Shown here: in pieces, positions 1 through 6,569 of the stretch
Layout: the number at the start of each line of letters is the position of its first letter
Numbering within the stretch: the first letter of the stretch is position 1
Assembly: GCA_022566435.1 (NCBI GenBank)
Contig: JADFIX010000229.1
Span: forward strand, 1 to 6,569
Source of the DNA: Planctomycetota bacterium
Lineage (GTDB): Bacteria; Planctomycetota; Phycisphaerae; UBA1845
Length of the DNA: 6,569 bases
Direction: 5' to 3'
Position numbers and translations under genes: made by a program
Notes under the pieces: model-generated
What the model was told of the DNA's origin: nothing
Databases searched by the model: none
The model's input: only the letters and a program-made list of their open reading frames with translations

Positions 1-855
1 GGCACCTACGAATGGGGTGGCAAGTCCGGCATCGGCGAGCCCGGGTGGGTTCCGGGCGCCGGCGGTGAATTCCACTTTTTGACCAGCCGGTTCGGCACTA
101 AGGCTAATTTTGGGCCGGCCACCCGACCAATGAACGACATACTCTATGCCGGCGGTTTTTCCGATTGGGGTCTACATGGCCCTATAGGGTTCGACAAAGA
201 GGGTGCCATCGCGGACACCAAACTCGATTTGGGCCTCTACAGGTGCCCGGCGGACGATGGTCCCCCGCGCGGCGCCCACTGCCCGGACTGGATCAAGAAC
301 TCCGAGCGTTCATCGTATGATCACTTCGGGAACAGCTACGCCACCAATCAATTCTTTACTTCCTACGTTGGCGGCGGTGCGATCACCAGTAACTCGCCTT
401 ACTTGCGGCCCACGTCACGTGTGCCGTCCCCCGGACGCACACTCTATTACGAAGAGAACATTGGCCGTTTCGCTTGGGCGAGTAAACGCGAAAAAGAAGA
501 CTGCGCCGAGTTGATCGGAACTCAAGGCATCGATCCGGGACCGACCAAGGTGATTCGTGGTTGGCACGGCAAGGACTGGACCTACAACCGTGCCTTCGTT
601 GACGGCCACGCCGCGACCCAGAAGGTCCTCATCGAGGGCAGCGAAGACTCAAACGGCTTCTTTACGCATTATCGAACGGAAGTGGTTTTCCCGGACAACG
701 AGGAGCGGCAAATACAGGTGACGTGCATCATCGTGCGCGGTTCCGGTTGGCAGAAGGATACGCTTCCCGCACCGTCCATTCGTACCGGGCTTAACTGGGA
801 CGGTAACGGTCGAGTATCCAACGGCGACTGCGTCGATCCGATTCAAGACGATTAG
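1..855 (+). CDS. Pseudopilin-like H-X9-DG/DUF1559-type secreted protein, 5' end missing
   Basis: The frame is open from base 1 to the TAG at 853-855, giving 284 visible residues; the true start lies before the window, so the internal TTG at 79 need not be the start. The protein resembles the large planctomycete family of type II secretion/prepilin-like proteins with an H-X9-DG motif. Visible hallmarks are FGPATRPMN (about residues 37-45), the cysteine motif LYRCPADDG (about 79-87), a NSYATNQFF stretch (about 111-119), RPTSRVPSPGRTLYYEEN (about 137-154), and near residues 189-202 HGKDWTYNRAFVDGH, the counterpart of the H-X9-DG signature. The missing N-terminus should carry the prepilin cleavage site and hydrophobic helix; this is inferred from the family. 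Two things are odd: the His-to-DG spacing is 11 rather than 9 residues, and about 80 residues follow the DG, including two cysteines. The likely location is the cell envelope or periplasm. The substrate or partner is unknown. Family assignment is fairly sure; function is not. Confidence 0.8.
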   Translation, partial: GTYEWGGKSGIGEPGWVPGAGGEFHFLTSRFGTKANFGPATRPMNDILYAGGFSDWGLHGPIGFDKEGAIADTKLDLGLYRCPADDGPPRGAHCPDWIKNSERSSYDHFGNSYATNQFFTSYVGGGAITSNSPYLRPTSRVPSPGRTLYYEENIGRFAWASKREKEDCAELIGTQGIDPGPTKVIRGWHGKDWTYNRAFVDGHAATQKVLIEGSEDSNGFFTHYRTEVVFPDNEERQIQVTCIIVRGSGWQKDTLPAPSIRTGLNWDGNGRVSNGDCVDPIQDD

Positions 856-915
856 GTCCGCCGAGACCCACCGGGTCGAAGTTGGAACCTATGGCGGCAT
901 CGAACGCCTACGTAT

Positions 916-960
916 ACAAACAAGGCCCCGGATCGCGAAGGCGTCCGGTGCCTTGTTTGT
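916..960. terminator. Bidirectional hairpin terminator between converging genes
   Basis: The arms 916-932 and 944-960 pair over 17 positions with a single C/T mismatch (927/949) around an 11-nt loop. The base of the stem is A/T-rich: the right arm ends CCTTGTTTGT followed by TAATT, and read on the other strand the left arm ends CCTTGTTTGT followed by AT. Each strand therefore has a GC-rich stem top and a T-rich 3' arm, as expected for an intrinsic terminator working both ways. It sits 60 bp after the stop of the + gene (855) and 76 bp beyond the stop of the - gene (1037). Confidence 0.8.
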
Positions 961-1036
961 TAATTGACTTACATGCATTCGGCTTTGACATCTCGACTTA
1001 ATGCCAACACTGCGCCTCTAAGGCACACCCATCGGT

Positions 1037-3151
1037 TTAAGGCGGTCCCGCCTGGGTTCCATGTCTTCCTTCCAGAACCGCCCTGATTCTATCCCGCGCT
1101 TTGTCGTAGGATGGGTCAATTCGAACGGCTTGTTCTAGAAACGGCAAAGCTTCGGAGATGCGCCCTGTGTCAAGCAGTAAATTCGCCAGGTTGTAGCAAA
1201 CGACCGACTGTTTGGGGGCCAAGGACAGCGATCGGCGCCACACCTCTTCAGCCTCAACAAGTTGCCCCCGTTCCGCGAGATAGAGCCCGTATTCCGCCGC
1301 GGCCATCAGATTCGATGGATCGAATCGCAGGGCCAAGCGAAGATGATCGATGCCCGCGTCCGGGCGGCCCGCGTGCGAGCGTACGAGCCACAGTCCGAGA
1401 TGGGCATCCGCATTTTCAGAATCAGTGGCGAGGACATCTGAGAAAGCCCTGTCCGCCTCTGCGAAGCGACGCATGGCAAACCTCAATCCGCCAAGAGCAA
1501 TCCATCCGGCCGGATCCGATGGATCCATGTCGATTAGCCGACGACAAGCCGCCTCGCCCTCCACGAACCGCCCCAAACGAGTGTGGGCTTCGACCATTGC
1601 CCCCAACACCATCTTTCGATTCGGGGCCAGTTTGTCGGAAGCTGTGAATCGATCAACCGCTTTGCCATACTCGCCAAGCCGGACGAACGCATGTCCCCGA
1701 TTATACTCGTATTGCGGGCGGTAGGCCTCACGCCGATCGAAGCCCGAACCGGCATTGACGAATCCCAGAACAACGGCCACCCCAAACGCCGCCGCAATGA
1801 CCGCGGGCACGCGCCATTGTCTTTCGCGCTCCCGCAAGTTGCCAATGGCGACGCCAAGCGCCCAAGCCGCACCGATGATCAGCATCGGAATCACAGGAAG
1901 GCGATACCGCGGCGTGTACCAAAAGACCGCCACGATCCCGGCCGGCACGAAGAGCATCGCCCATTCCACGAGATTGACCTTCTTTCGCCACCCAGCCAGC
2001 CATAGGCCGACGAACGCGGGCCCCATCAGCCAAGCTGTCGGTACCGGCGCCAGAAATAAAGTTCGGGCCAGCCCGTCTGCCCGCTCCAATGTCGGGTAGT
2101 AGATGTCACTGCAATGACGCCCGGTCGCAAACCAGTAGAGCTTGCGCATCACCAGCCCGGCCGATCGTAAAGGGTCATCGACCATGTAGCGGATCGCCTT
2201 TCCTCGGAAGTGGGCGTCAATCTCACGGTACGTGCCGCGCCGTCCGACCTCCCGCTCGAATACTCGAGCCATGTCGCCGTGCATCTTTTTGCGAAACGTG
2301 CTGACACCCTCCACCGGTGTATATAAGCCGTCGGCACCGGGGGCATTGCCGTGTCGTAGCGTAATGCCGGCATGTGCGGTCACTGGAATGAACTCACCGA
2401 CGGCGAGCCAATTGTGGAGCGTGGCCGGCGCGATGACGACGGCCCCGGCAGCGAGGGCGATCGCGCCCTGTGCCCACGCCGGTCGCACCAACGACATCTT
2501 TGATCGCAAGGGCTCATCGGAAAGGGGCTTCCCCCCGACAATCCAAATCACCGCCACAGGAAGAATGACCATGGCGGGCGGATAGGCTAGTGCCAGCATG
2601 CCGACGCACGCACCCAAGAATCCAGCATCGCGCGCCCCACGCTGGCAAGAGTAACGACCCGCGGCAAACAACACGCAAGCGACGAGGAACAACTGAACCG
2701 TACTTGGCAACAGTCGCGTGATCAGAAAGGCCGGCTCTTCCAGCAACAGAAAAAGTGCCACCGCCAGAATTCCGACGGATCGATGGAACTTTCGAGAAGC
2801 GAGGTGGCCGATTAAGAAGGCGGTCGCCACATGCAGGAACGCTTGAAGAAAGTACACCGTCCGCAGGCCGGCGCCCGTCGCGCGAATGATACCGAGCGCG
2901 TAGCCATAAAAAGGAACGGTAAGAAACGGCTTGTCGTCCACCCATCGGCCGTGGGCAATACGTTCGGCCGTCTCCCAATACACGCGGGCATCACCGCCCG
3001 GCGCCGTCGCCTCCGGATTGGAACGCTGAAACTCACCGACCATGACCCAACGTGTCGTCACAGCGAAAACAAGAAGTGCGAGAAGCATCATCCATTGCCG
3101 TCGTGTCGGGAACTCGGATCGAGATAACTCGCGCTTGGCCGAGGTCTTCAT
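1037..3151 (-). CDS. GT-C (GT39/ArnT-like) membrane glycosyltransferase with six C-terminal TPRs
   Basis: The 704-residue product has a short basic N-tail, a polytopic membrane domain (about residues 20-470) and a TPR tail. GT-C signs are the first-loop acidic motif PGGDARVYWETAERI (51-65) followed by a Pro/Tyr-rich FYGY (81-84), the motif HNWLAVGEFIPVTAHAGI (246-263) with RHGN (266-269), and TPRYRLPVIPML (413-424), all typical of lipid-phosphate-sugar-dependent transferases of the dolichyl-P-mannose/undecaprenyl-P-sugar class. Asp54 is the likely catalytic base by family analogy. Six contiguous 34-residue TPRs run from 480 to 683 with clean G/Y/A/P positions. It probably transfers a sugar from a lipid carrier to a protein or glycan on the outer face of the inner membrane; donor and acceptor are unknown. 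The ATG at 3151 is supported by the promoter motif 7 nt upstream, which duplicates that of the divergent gene. It converges on the pilin-like gene across a terminator. Confidence 0.88.
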   Translation of the reverse strand: MKTSAKRELSRSEFPTRRQWMMLLALLVFAVTTRWVMVGEFQRSNPEATAPGGDARVYWETAERIAHGRWVDDKPFLTVPFYGYALGIIRATGAGLRTVYFLQAFLHVATAFLIGHLASRKFHRSVGILAVALFLLLEEPAFLITRLLPSTVQLFLVACVLFAAGRYSCQRGARDAGFLGACVGMLALAYPPAMVILPVAVIWIVGGKPLSDEPLRSKMSLVRPAWAQGAIALAAGAVVIAPATLHNWLAVGEFIPVTAHAGITLRHGNAPGADGLYTPVEGVSTFRKKMHGDMARVFEREVGRRGTYREIDAHFRGKAIRYMVDDPLRSAGLVMRKLYWFATGRHCSDIYYPTLERADGLARTLFLAPVPTAWLMGPAFVGLWLAGWRKKVNLVEWAMLFVPAGIVAVFWYTPRYRLPVIPMLIIGAAWALGVAIGNLRERERQWRVPAVIAAAFGVAVVLGFVNAGSGFDRREAYRPQYEYNRGHAFVRLGEYGKAVDRFTASDKLAPNRKMVLGAMVEAHTRLGRFVEGEAACRRLIDMDPSDPAGWIALGGLRFAMRRFAEADRAFSDVLATDSENADAHLGLWLVRSHAGRPDAGIDHLRLALRFDPSNLMAAAEYGLYLAERGQLVEAEEVWRRSLSLAPKQSVVCYNLANLLLDTGRISEALPFLEQAVRIDPSYDKARDRIRAVLEGRHGTQAGPP

Positions 3152-3158
3152 GGCCGTG

Positions 3159-3168
3159 AGTTTATCGC
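3159..3168 (-). promoter_or_regulatory. Predicted -10 element for leaderless transcription of the GT-C/TPR gene
   Basis: On the minus strand this reads GCGATAAACT, followed by 7 nt (CACGGCC) and the ATG at 3151. TAAACT (3164-3159) matches the TANNNT form of the -10 box and four of six bases of TATAAT. Its spacing places the transcription start at or within a base or two of the ATG. There is no purine-rich ribosome binding site in the 7-nt gap. No convincing -35 box is visible. The same 10-mer at the same spacing precedes the divergent gene. Confidence 0.6.
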
Positions 3169-3261
3169 GGCATCCGGGCGGTTGCTACATGGTTAGTTGT
3201 AAGCCGCACGTGGCGACCGCATTTTGATTATGATGACGAAAATCGCGAGGGTGGCATGGGT

Positions 3262-3275
3262 CCCGGCGCGCCGGG
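3262..3275. repeat. 14-bp perfect palindrome, possible operator
   Basis: CCCGGCGCGCCGGG is a perfect inverted repeat with no spacer, so it suits a dimeric DNA-binding protein better than an RNA hairpin. It lies about 110 bp upstream of one ATG and 236 bp upstream of the other. In GC-rich DNA such a palindrome can arise by chance, so a regulatory role is only a possibility. Confidence 0.3.
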
Positions 3276-3493
3276 TTCTGCCCGTGGTGAACAACGCTAA
3301 GGACAAGCTGTCGGCTGTTGCCTGCCCCCACGCGAATGGGATGCAATTCCCGGCAGCCGCCGTGAAATCGCGCCCTGGGACCGGAGAGTTGGGGCCATTG
3401 CCACACCCTCGCATGCTGCGTATCGCCCGCCGCCCTACCGTCGGTGACGGATCGAGCATCCCGCCGAGAAACCGCTACCCGAAAACCGAAAGT

Positions 3494-3503
3494 GCGATAA
3501 ACT
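3494..3503 (+). promoter_or_regulatory. Predicted -10 element for leaderless transcription of the TMTC-like gene
   Basis: GCGATAAACT is followed by 7 nt (TTAGCGG) and the ATG at 3511. TAAACT (3498-3503) fits a -10 hexamer, and its distance predicts transcription starting at or beside the ATG. The gap holds no Shine-Dalgarno sequence. No clear -35 box is seen about 17 nt upstream. It is identical in sequence and spacing to the element before the divergent gene, which supports both being real and fixes both start codons. Confidence 0.6.
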
Positions 3504-3510
3504 TTAGCGG

Positions 3511-5685
3511 ATGGTAAAGAGGATTGACGCATCATCGTCACACGACCAGTCGCTTGCCGACGCTGAGGGCTTCGCCTCGTCACGGTGGCCAAGCCGGTTC
3601 GTTCTTGTCGCCCTTCTGGTCGCCGCGACTTTCCTCGCCTTTGCACCGGCTCTCAACAACGGATTCGTCAACTGGGACGACGACTACACGCTGGTCAACA
3701 ACGACGCCTTCCGCGGTTTGTCGGGCGAGCATCTTCGCTGGATGTTCACCACGGCGTACACGGGACACTTTCAGCCGCTGAGCTGGGTTTCTTTCGCGAT
3801 CGACTGGTATGTTTGGGAATTGACCCCGTTTGGATACCACTTGACGAATTTGTTACTGCACGCGGCCACGGGAATTCTGCTGTTCTTTCTGGTTCGGCGA
3901 CTATTGGCCATCGCGCTGCCGCTATTACCCGACGCGAGCCGCAACCTCGGAGCTCTGGCGGCTGCCCTTTTGTTTAGCGTCCATCCGCTGCGCGTCGAGT
4001 CCGTGGCATGGGCCACCGAGCGGCGCGACGTTCTGAGCGCCGTCTGGCTGATGGCCGCCTTGTGTTTTTATTTGAAGATGACCGCCGCACCTCGTGGCAA
4101 ACGCTACGGCATCATGCTCGGGCTCGCGGTGCTGTGCTACTCCCTGTCCCTACTTTCCAAGGCGTCCGCGATCACCGTCCCGGTCGTCCTGCTCATTCTG
4201 GACTACTTTCCGCTGAGACGTACGAGCGCGTCATCATCCAAGCCGCAGACACGAACGCTGCGGTTCTTGCTGATCGAGAAACTATACTTCCTGGTACCGG
4301 CGGCTATTGTCGCCGGCCTGGCGCTTCGAGCTCAGTTGGAGTCGGGTGCGCTACGCACCATGGCCGACCACCCGTTGGGCCTCCGAATCGGACAGGCGTT
4401 CTACGGCATCATCTTCTATCTGAGGGCGTCCCTTTTTCCCGTCGGGTTGATTCCACTCTATGAACAAGATCCGCATGGCACGGCGTTTGATGCGGCCAAC
4501 GTGTGGTCCGCCATGCTCGCGTTGGTTATCACCGTTGGTGTCTGGCGTTTCCGCAAGCAGCACCCCGCGTGGCTCTTTGCGTGGCTTGTCTATCTCATCC
4601 TGCTCCTCCCGATTCTCGGTTTCGCACAGAGCGGCCAACAGATCGTCGCCGACCGATACAGCTATCTTTCATGCATGCCGTGGGCCGTTCTCGCCGGCGC
4701 CGGATTCGCGAAGGCCCTGGCATCGCGACATTTGCAGCAAGTTTTCGCGCGCGGCGTGGTCCTGGGCGGTGCGTTTCTGGCGGTCGCCTTCTTAATTCTT
4801 GCATCGCGGGCGCAAACGTGCATCTGGCATGACTCCCTTACGCTGTGGCATGCGGTCATTGAACAAGCACCGGACACCGGCTCGGCCCACGCCAATCTCG
4901 CCTCGGCATACAATAGGGGTAACGAGTTTGAACTCGGCCGAAAGCACGCCTATGAAGCACTGCGAATCCTGCCCGGCAATCGGGCAGCGCACATTGCCGT
5001 GGCCCGCAGTTCGTCCGAATTGGGCGATTTTCTGACCGCCGAGAAACACTACGAGACGGCGCTATACATCCGCCCGGCCGATGTGATCCGGCTCACCGAT
5101 TTGGCGTTTGTCAAAACGCGGCTGGGAAAGAACGACGAAGCGGAAGCGCTTTTCCGCCGCGCCCTGGAGGTCGATCCGAACAACGGGTTCGTGTATGTCT
5201 CGTTGGCCGGTTTTCTGGCTGGTGAAGATCGAGAGAGCGAGGCCGCCGCCCTGCTCGAGACGGCCATCAAGATTCAACCGGACCTCGCCCTGGCACGATT
5301 GAGGTTGAGCATTCTTCTGCTCCGCGATCGCAAACCACAGGACGCCATTGCGACGCTTGAAGAGGGCCTCCGGCTTCTTCCCGACCATCCGGCGCTCACC
5401 GCCAAGCTCGCTTGGGTCCTGGCGACTTGCTCGAACGACGAACTTCGCGACGGTACTCGTGCATTACGAATCGCGCGCTCGGTCAATCAGCCGGGCCAGC
5501 CGGTGCTGGCCTCCATTCGCGAGGCTCTCGCAGCCGCCCTCGCGGAAACCGGCGACTTCGCGGCCGCGGTACAGCTAGTCGAGCAGACGCTCGCGGATGA
5601 GAGTATTCTCGTTCCCGAGTCGAAGCGCGTTCGCCTGGTCGAGCAACTCAAGCACTACCGTCGAGGCGAACCGATCCGCGAGTAA
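3511..5685 (+). CDS. TMTC-like membrane protein (putative GT-C glycosyltransferase) with C-terminal TPRs
   Basis: The 724-residue product belongs to the widespread bacterial family related to eukaryotic TMTC proteins (ER O-mannosyltransferases of cadherins). After a polar N-tail, about eleven membrane segments span residues 29-432. Family motifs seen are the first-loop acidic cluster GFVNWDDDYTLVNN (51-64), HFQPLSWVSFAID (86-98), YHLTNLLLHA (109-118), HPLRVESVAWATERRDVLSA (158-177), SKASAITVPVVLLILDYF (216-233), a DUF1736-like region with FYLRASLFPVGLIPLY (302-317), and ADRYSYL (380-386). Five regular 34-residue TPRs cover 457-626 and two degenerate ones follow to about 698. The Asp cluster at 56-58 is the probable catalytic site by analogy with GT-C enzymes. 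It likely moves a sugar from a polyprenyl-phosphate carrier onto a protein outside the cytoplasmic membrane, but no activity is proven for bacterial members that I know of. The start is supported by the -10-like motif 7 nt upstream. It is divergent from the other GT-C/TPR gene and converges on the kinase-like gene 49 bp away. Confidence 0.87.
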   Translation: MVKRIDASSSHDQSLADAEGFASSRWPSRFVLVALLVAATFLAFAPALNNGFVNWDDDYTLVNNDAFRGLSGEHLRWMFTTAYTGHFQPLSWVSFAIDWYVWELTPFGYHLTNLLLHAATGILLFFLVRRLLAIALPLLPDASRNLGALAAALLFSVHPLRVESVAWATERRDVLSAVWLMAALCFYLKMTAAPRGKRYGIMLGLAVLCYSLSLLSKASAITVPVVLLILDYFPLRRTSASSSKPQTRTLRFLLIEKLYFLVPAAIVAGLALRAQLESGALRTMADHPLGLRIGQAFYGIIFYLRASLFPVGLIPLYEQDPHGTAFDAANVWSAMLALVITVGVWRFRKQHPAWLFAWLVYLILLLPILGFAQSGQQIVADRYSYLSCMPWAVLAGAGFAKALASRHLQQVFARGVVLGGAFLAVAFLILASRAQTCIWHDSLTLWHAVIEQAPDTGSAHANLASAYNRGNEFELGRKHAYEALRILPGNRAAHIAVARSSSELGDFLTAEKHYETALYIRPADVIRLTDLAFVKTRLGKNDEAEALFRRALEVDPNNGFVYVSLAGFLAGEDRESEAAALLETAIKIQPDLALARLRLSILLLRDRKPQDAIATLEEGLRLLPDHPALTAKLAWVLATCSNDELRDGTRALRIARSVNQPGQPVLASIREALAAALAETGDFAAAVQLVEQTLADESILVPESKRVRLVEQLKHYRRGEPIRE

Positions 5686-5700
5686 ACTTCAGGCTAGAAT

Positions 5701-5740
5701 GGGTGATTCACTCTCGAGGAGGAAGTTCTTCCGCTCACCC
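5701..5740. terminator. Weak nested inverted repeat between converging genes
   Basis: GGGTGA (5701-5706) pairs with TCACCC (5735-5740), extendable by a wobble and one A-T pair, and encloses a smaller inverted repeat GGAAG-TT-CTTCC (5721-5732). It falls in the 49-bp gap between two converging stop codons and overlaps the minus-strand stop. There is no T-run on either side, so an intrinsic terminator role is doubtful; transcription may instead end by another route. Confidence 0.25.
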
Positions 5741-6569
5741 GTCGAGCATCTCGTCCTTGAACAGCGATCGCCCTGCCAACGCGGTGTGGCAGGCGAATCC
5801 GTAAATGCCGACGACCAACGCGAAGACGACGAAGGTCGTTCCCGAATACCAAACAGACGGATCGAACGTTAAGTGGAATCGATTCAGGAGACCGCCTATC
5901 AGCATGAACGAAAGCATGGACAAGAGCCCGAATCGGACGAGTAGCAGCACCAAGATTGCGAGCCCGATCGCATTCAGCGCTTGTTTGAGCACCGCCTGTT
6001 GCATCGTGAAGCCCGGCCCCACGTTTAGGAGATTCGGTACGGAAAAGATCACCAAAAGCGCAATCACAGCGAGCCACTCGCGACGCAAAACGACCCGCAG
6101 GGAGAACAGCATGAACAACAAGAAGAGCGCAAACCAGGTAGCTGAGATGTCGAGTAGCGAACCCAGCAGATACCTTGCCCCCAGCAGCGTCACGAGCCCA
6201 CCCGACGCCGGGGCGTCCGGCGGCGCTCCCGCGCTTGCGAGGATAACGTCTGAAACCCGATCAACCGCACCGGCGAGGATCGCGGTTGCACCTCCGATCA
6301 GAACGTCTCGCCCGACAAGTGGATCGCGAAATCGCCCGGACAAAAGACGCGACCACCCGATGAGCACCTGAGGCCAACGACGCCGAACGTACGGTTCCAA
6401 CCCCACGTAGAGAAGCCAAACCGTCGTCGAGACGAGCATCGCCCACCCAGTAAATATGACAAGCCGAGAGAATTCCCCAAAGAGTGAAGCGACATGGTGA
6501 ATCTCCAACGACCAGCCGGCAAGCGTCACGATGAAGAAAACGAAAGCAAGCCGATTGGCACCGGCGCGA
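5735..6569 (-). CDS. Polytopic membrane C-terminal part of a probable Ser/Thr protein kinase, 5' end missing
   Basis: The minus-strand frame stays open to the window edge (RAGANRLAFVFFIV precedes the GTG at 6529), so that GTG is probably not the start and the gene continues beyond the window; 277 residues are visible. The section EPYVRRRWPQVLIGW (about 58-72) followed by SRLLSGRFRDPLVGRDVLIG (about 73-92) matches, from memory, a signature in the membrane tails of many planctomycete and acidobacterial Ser/Thr kinases, where it follows an N-terminal cytoplasmic kinase domain. No kinase motif is inside the window, so that half is inferred. Around the signature are two hydrophobic segments before it (about 6-22 and 35-55) and several after it, including about 135-155, 160-175, 186-210 and 235-255. 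The role would be membrane-anchored signalling; the ligand and targets are unknown. The alternative is a stand-alone membrane protein of the same domain family. The short C-tail ends KDEMLDG. Confidence 0.75.
   Translation of the reverse strand, partial: RAGANRLAFVFFIVTLAGWSLEIHHVASLFGEFSRLVIFTGWAMLVSTTVWLLYVGLEPYVRRRWPQVLIGWSRLLSGRFRDPLVGRDVLIGGATAILAGAVDRVSDVILASAGAPPDAPASGGLVTLLGARYLLGSLLDISATWFALFLLFMLFSLRVVLRREWLAVIALLVIFSVPNLLNVGPGFTMQQAVLKQALNAIGLAILVLLLVRFGLLSMLSFMLIGGLLNRFHLTFDPSVWYSGTTFVVFALVVGIYGFACHTALAGRSLFKDEMLDG

Larger units (their letters stand above)
3152..3510. other. Divergent intergenic region, 359 bp
   Basis: This stretch separates the start codons of the two divergently transcribed glycosyltransferase-like genes. 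It contains the two matching GCGATAAACT elements at its ends and a 14-bp palindrome at 3262-3275. Open frames exist in it on both strands, but their translations are low-complexity Arg/Pro-rich, lack ribosome binding sites and resemble nothing I know, so I treat them as chance. I see no tRNA, riboswitch or convincing small-RNA structure. At 359 bp it is longer than two core promoters need, leaving room for operators. Confidence 0.7.

Noticed and set aside
79..81. TTG as start of the pilin-like gene
   Set aside because: The frame is open back to base 1 with family-like sequence before the TTG and no ribosome binding site, so the gene is cut by the window edge.
1041..1052. Small inverted repeat GGCGGTCCCGCC near the end of the GT-C/TPR gene, possibly a terminator
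   Set aside because: It codes for the last residues of the protein, allows only a very short stem and has no T-run; the hairpin at 916-960 is a far better candidate.
1504..1530. Cluster of palindromes ATCCGGCCGGAT and GGATCC copies
   Set aside because: They lie inside TPR codons for Asp-Pro-Ser-Asp-Pro-Ala and are explained by coding for these residues in GC-rich DNA.
1111..1647. 178-codon plus-strand frame opposite the GT-C/TPR gene
   Set aside because: It is the antisense shadow of the TPR-coding region; its translation is Pro/Arg/Ser-rich without domain features, while the minus strand encodes six regular TPRs.
3224..3517. 97-codon open frame filling most of the divergent intergenic region and overlapping the next ATG by 7 nt
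   Set aside because: No ribosome binding site or promoter motif before it, no recognisable domain, Arg/Pro-rich composition, and it runs through the conserved -10-like element. A minus-strand frame of similar size covers the same DNA, as expected for GC-rich sequence.
3518..3526. AGAGG followed by a TTG that might start an alternative reading frame inside the TMTC-like gene
   Set aside because: The TTG at 3524 is in a different frame that encodes only a short Ser/Thr/Arg-rich shadow; the ATG at 3511 frame carries all family motifs.
5805..6371. 188-codon plus-strand frame opposite the kinase-like gene
   Set aside because: Shadow of a hydrophobic membrane protein read in reverse, giving a Ser/Thr/Arg-rich sequence with no family resemblance.

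Overview
The window is GC-rich DNA from a bacterial chromosome, most likely a planctomycete or a relative (possibly Acidobacteria or another environmental lineage with a similar gene repertoire). Three things point that way: a pseudopilin-like protein of the H-X9-DG/DUF1559-type family, two large membrane glycosyltransferase-like proteins with TPR tails, and the C-terminal membrane half of what looks like a Ser/Thr protein kinase. Shine-Dalgarno sequences are absent at the two visible start codons. The assignment rests on recognising families by eye; no search was run.

Layout: four real genes alternate in direction (+, -, +, -), so there is no operon. (1) Positions 1-855 (+) hold the 3' part of a secreted/pilin-like H-X9-DG family protein. 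(2) A strong hairpin at 916-960 lies between it and the converging gene 2 and probably terminates both. (3) Positions 1037-3151 (-) encode a 704-residue GT-C (GT39/ArnT-like) membrane glycosyltransferase with six C-terminal TPRs. (4) A 359-bp divergent intergenic region (3152-3510) holds the two promoters and a 14-bp perfect palindrome. (5) Positions 3511-5685 (+) encode a 724-residue TMTC-like membrane protein (DUF1736-type region plus C-terminal TPRs). (6) Positions 5735-6569 (-) hold the 3' part of a polytopic membrane protein with the tail typical of a group of bacterial Ser/Thr kinases.

The most interesting signal is regulatory. The two divergent glycosyltransferase-like genes each carry the identical 10-mer GCGATAAACT exactly 7 nt before their ATG, with no ribosome binding site in between. 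The TAAACT part fits a -10 element placed so that transcription would begin at or next to the ATG, suggesting leaderless mRNAs and shared control. Together the pair looks like a co-regulated envelope glycosylation module in which GT-C catalytic domains carry extracytoplasmic or cytoplasmic TPR scaffolds. What they glycosylate cannot be read from the sequence; the neighbouring pilin-like protein is only a speculative candidate. I see no CRISPR array, tRNA, rRNA, insertion sequence or phage gene, and no clearly new multi-gene system.
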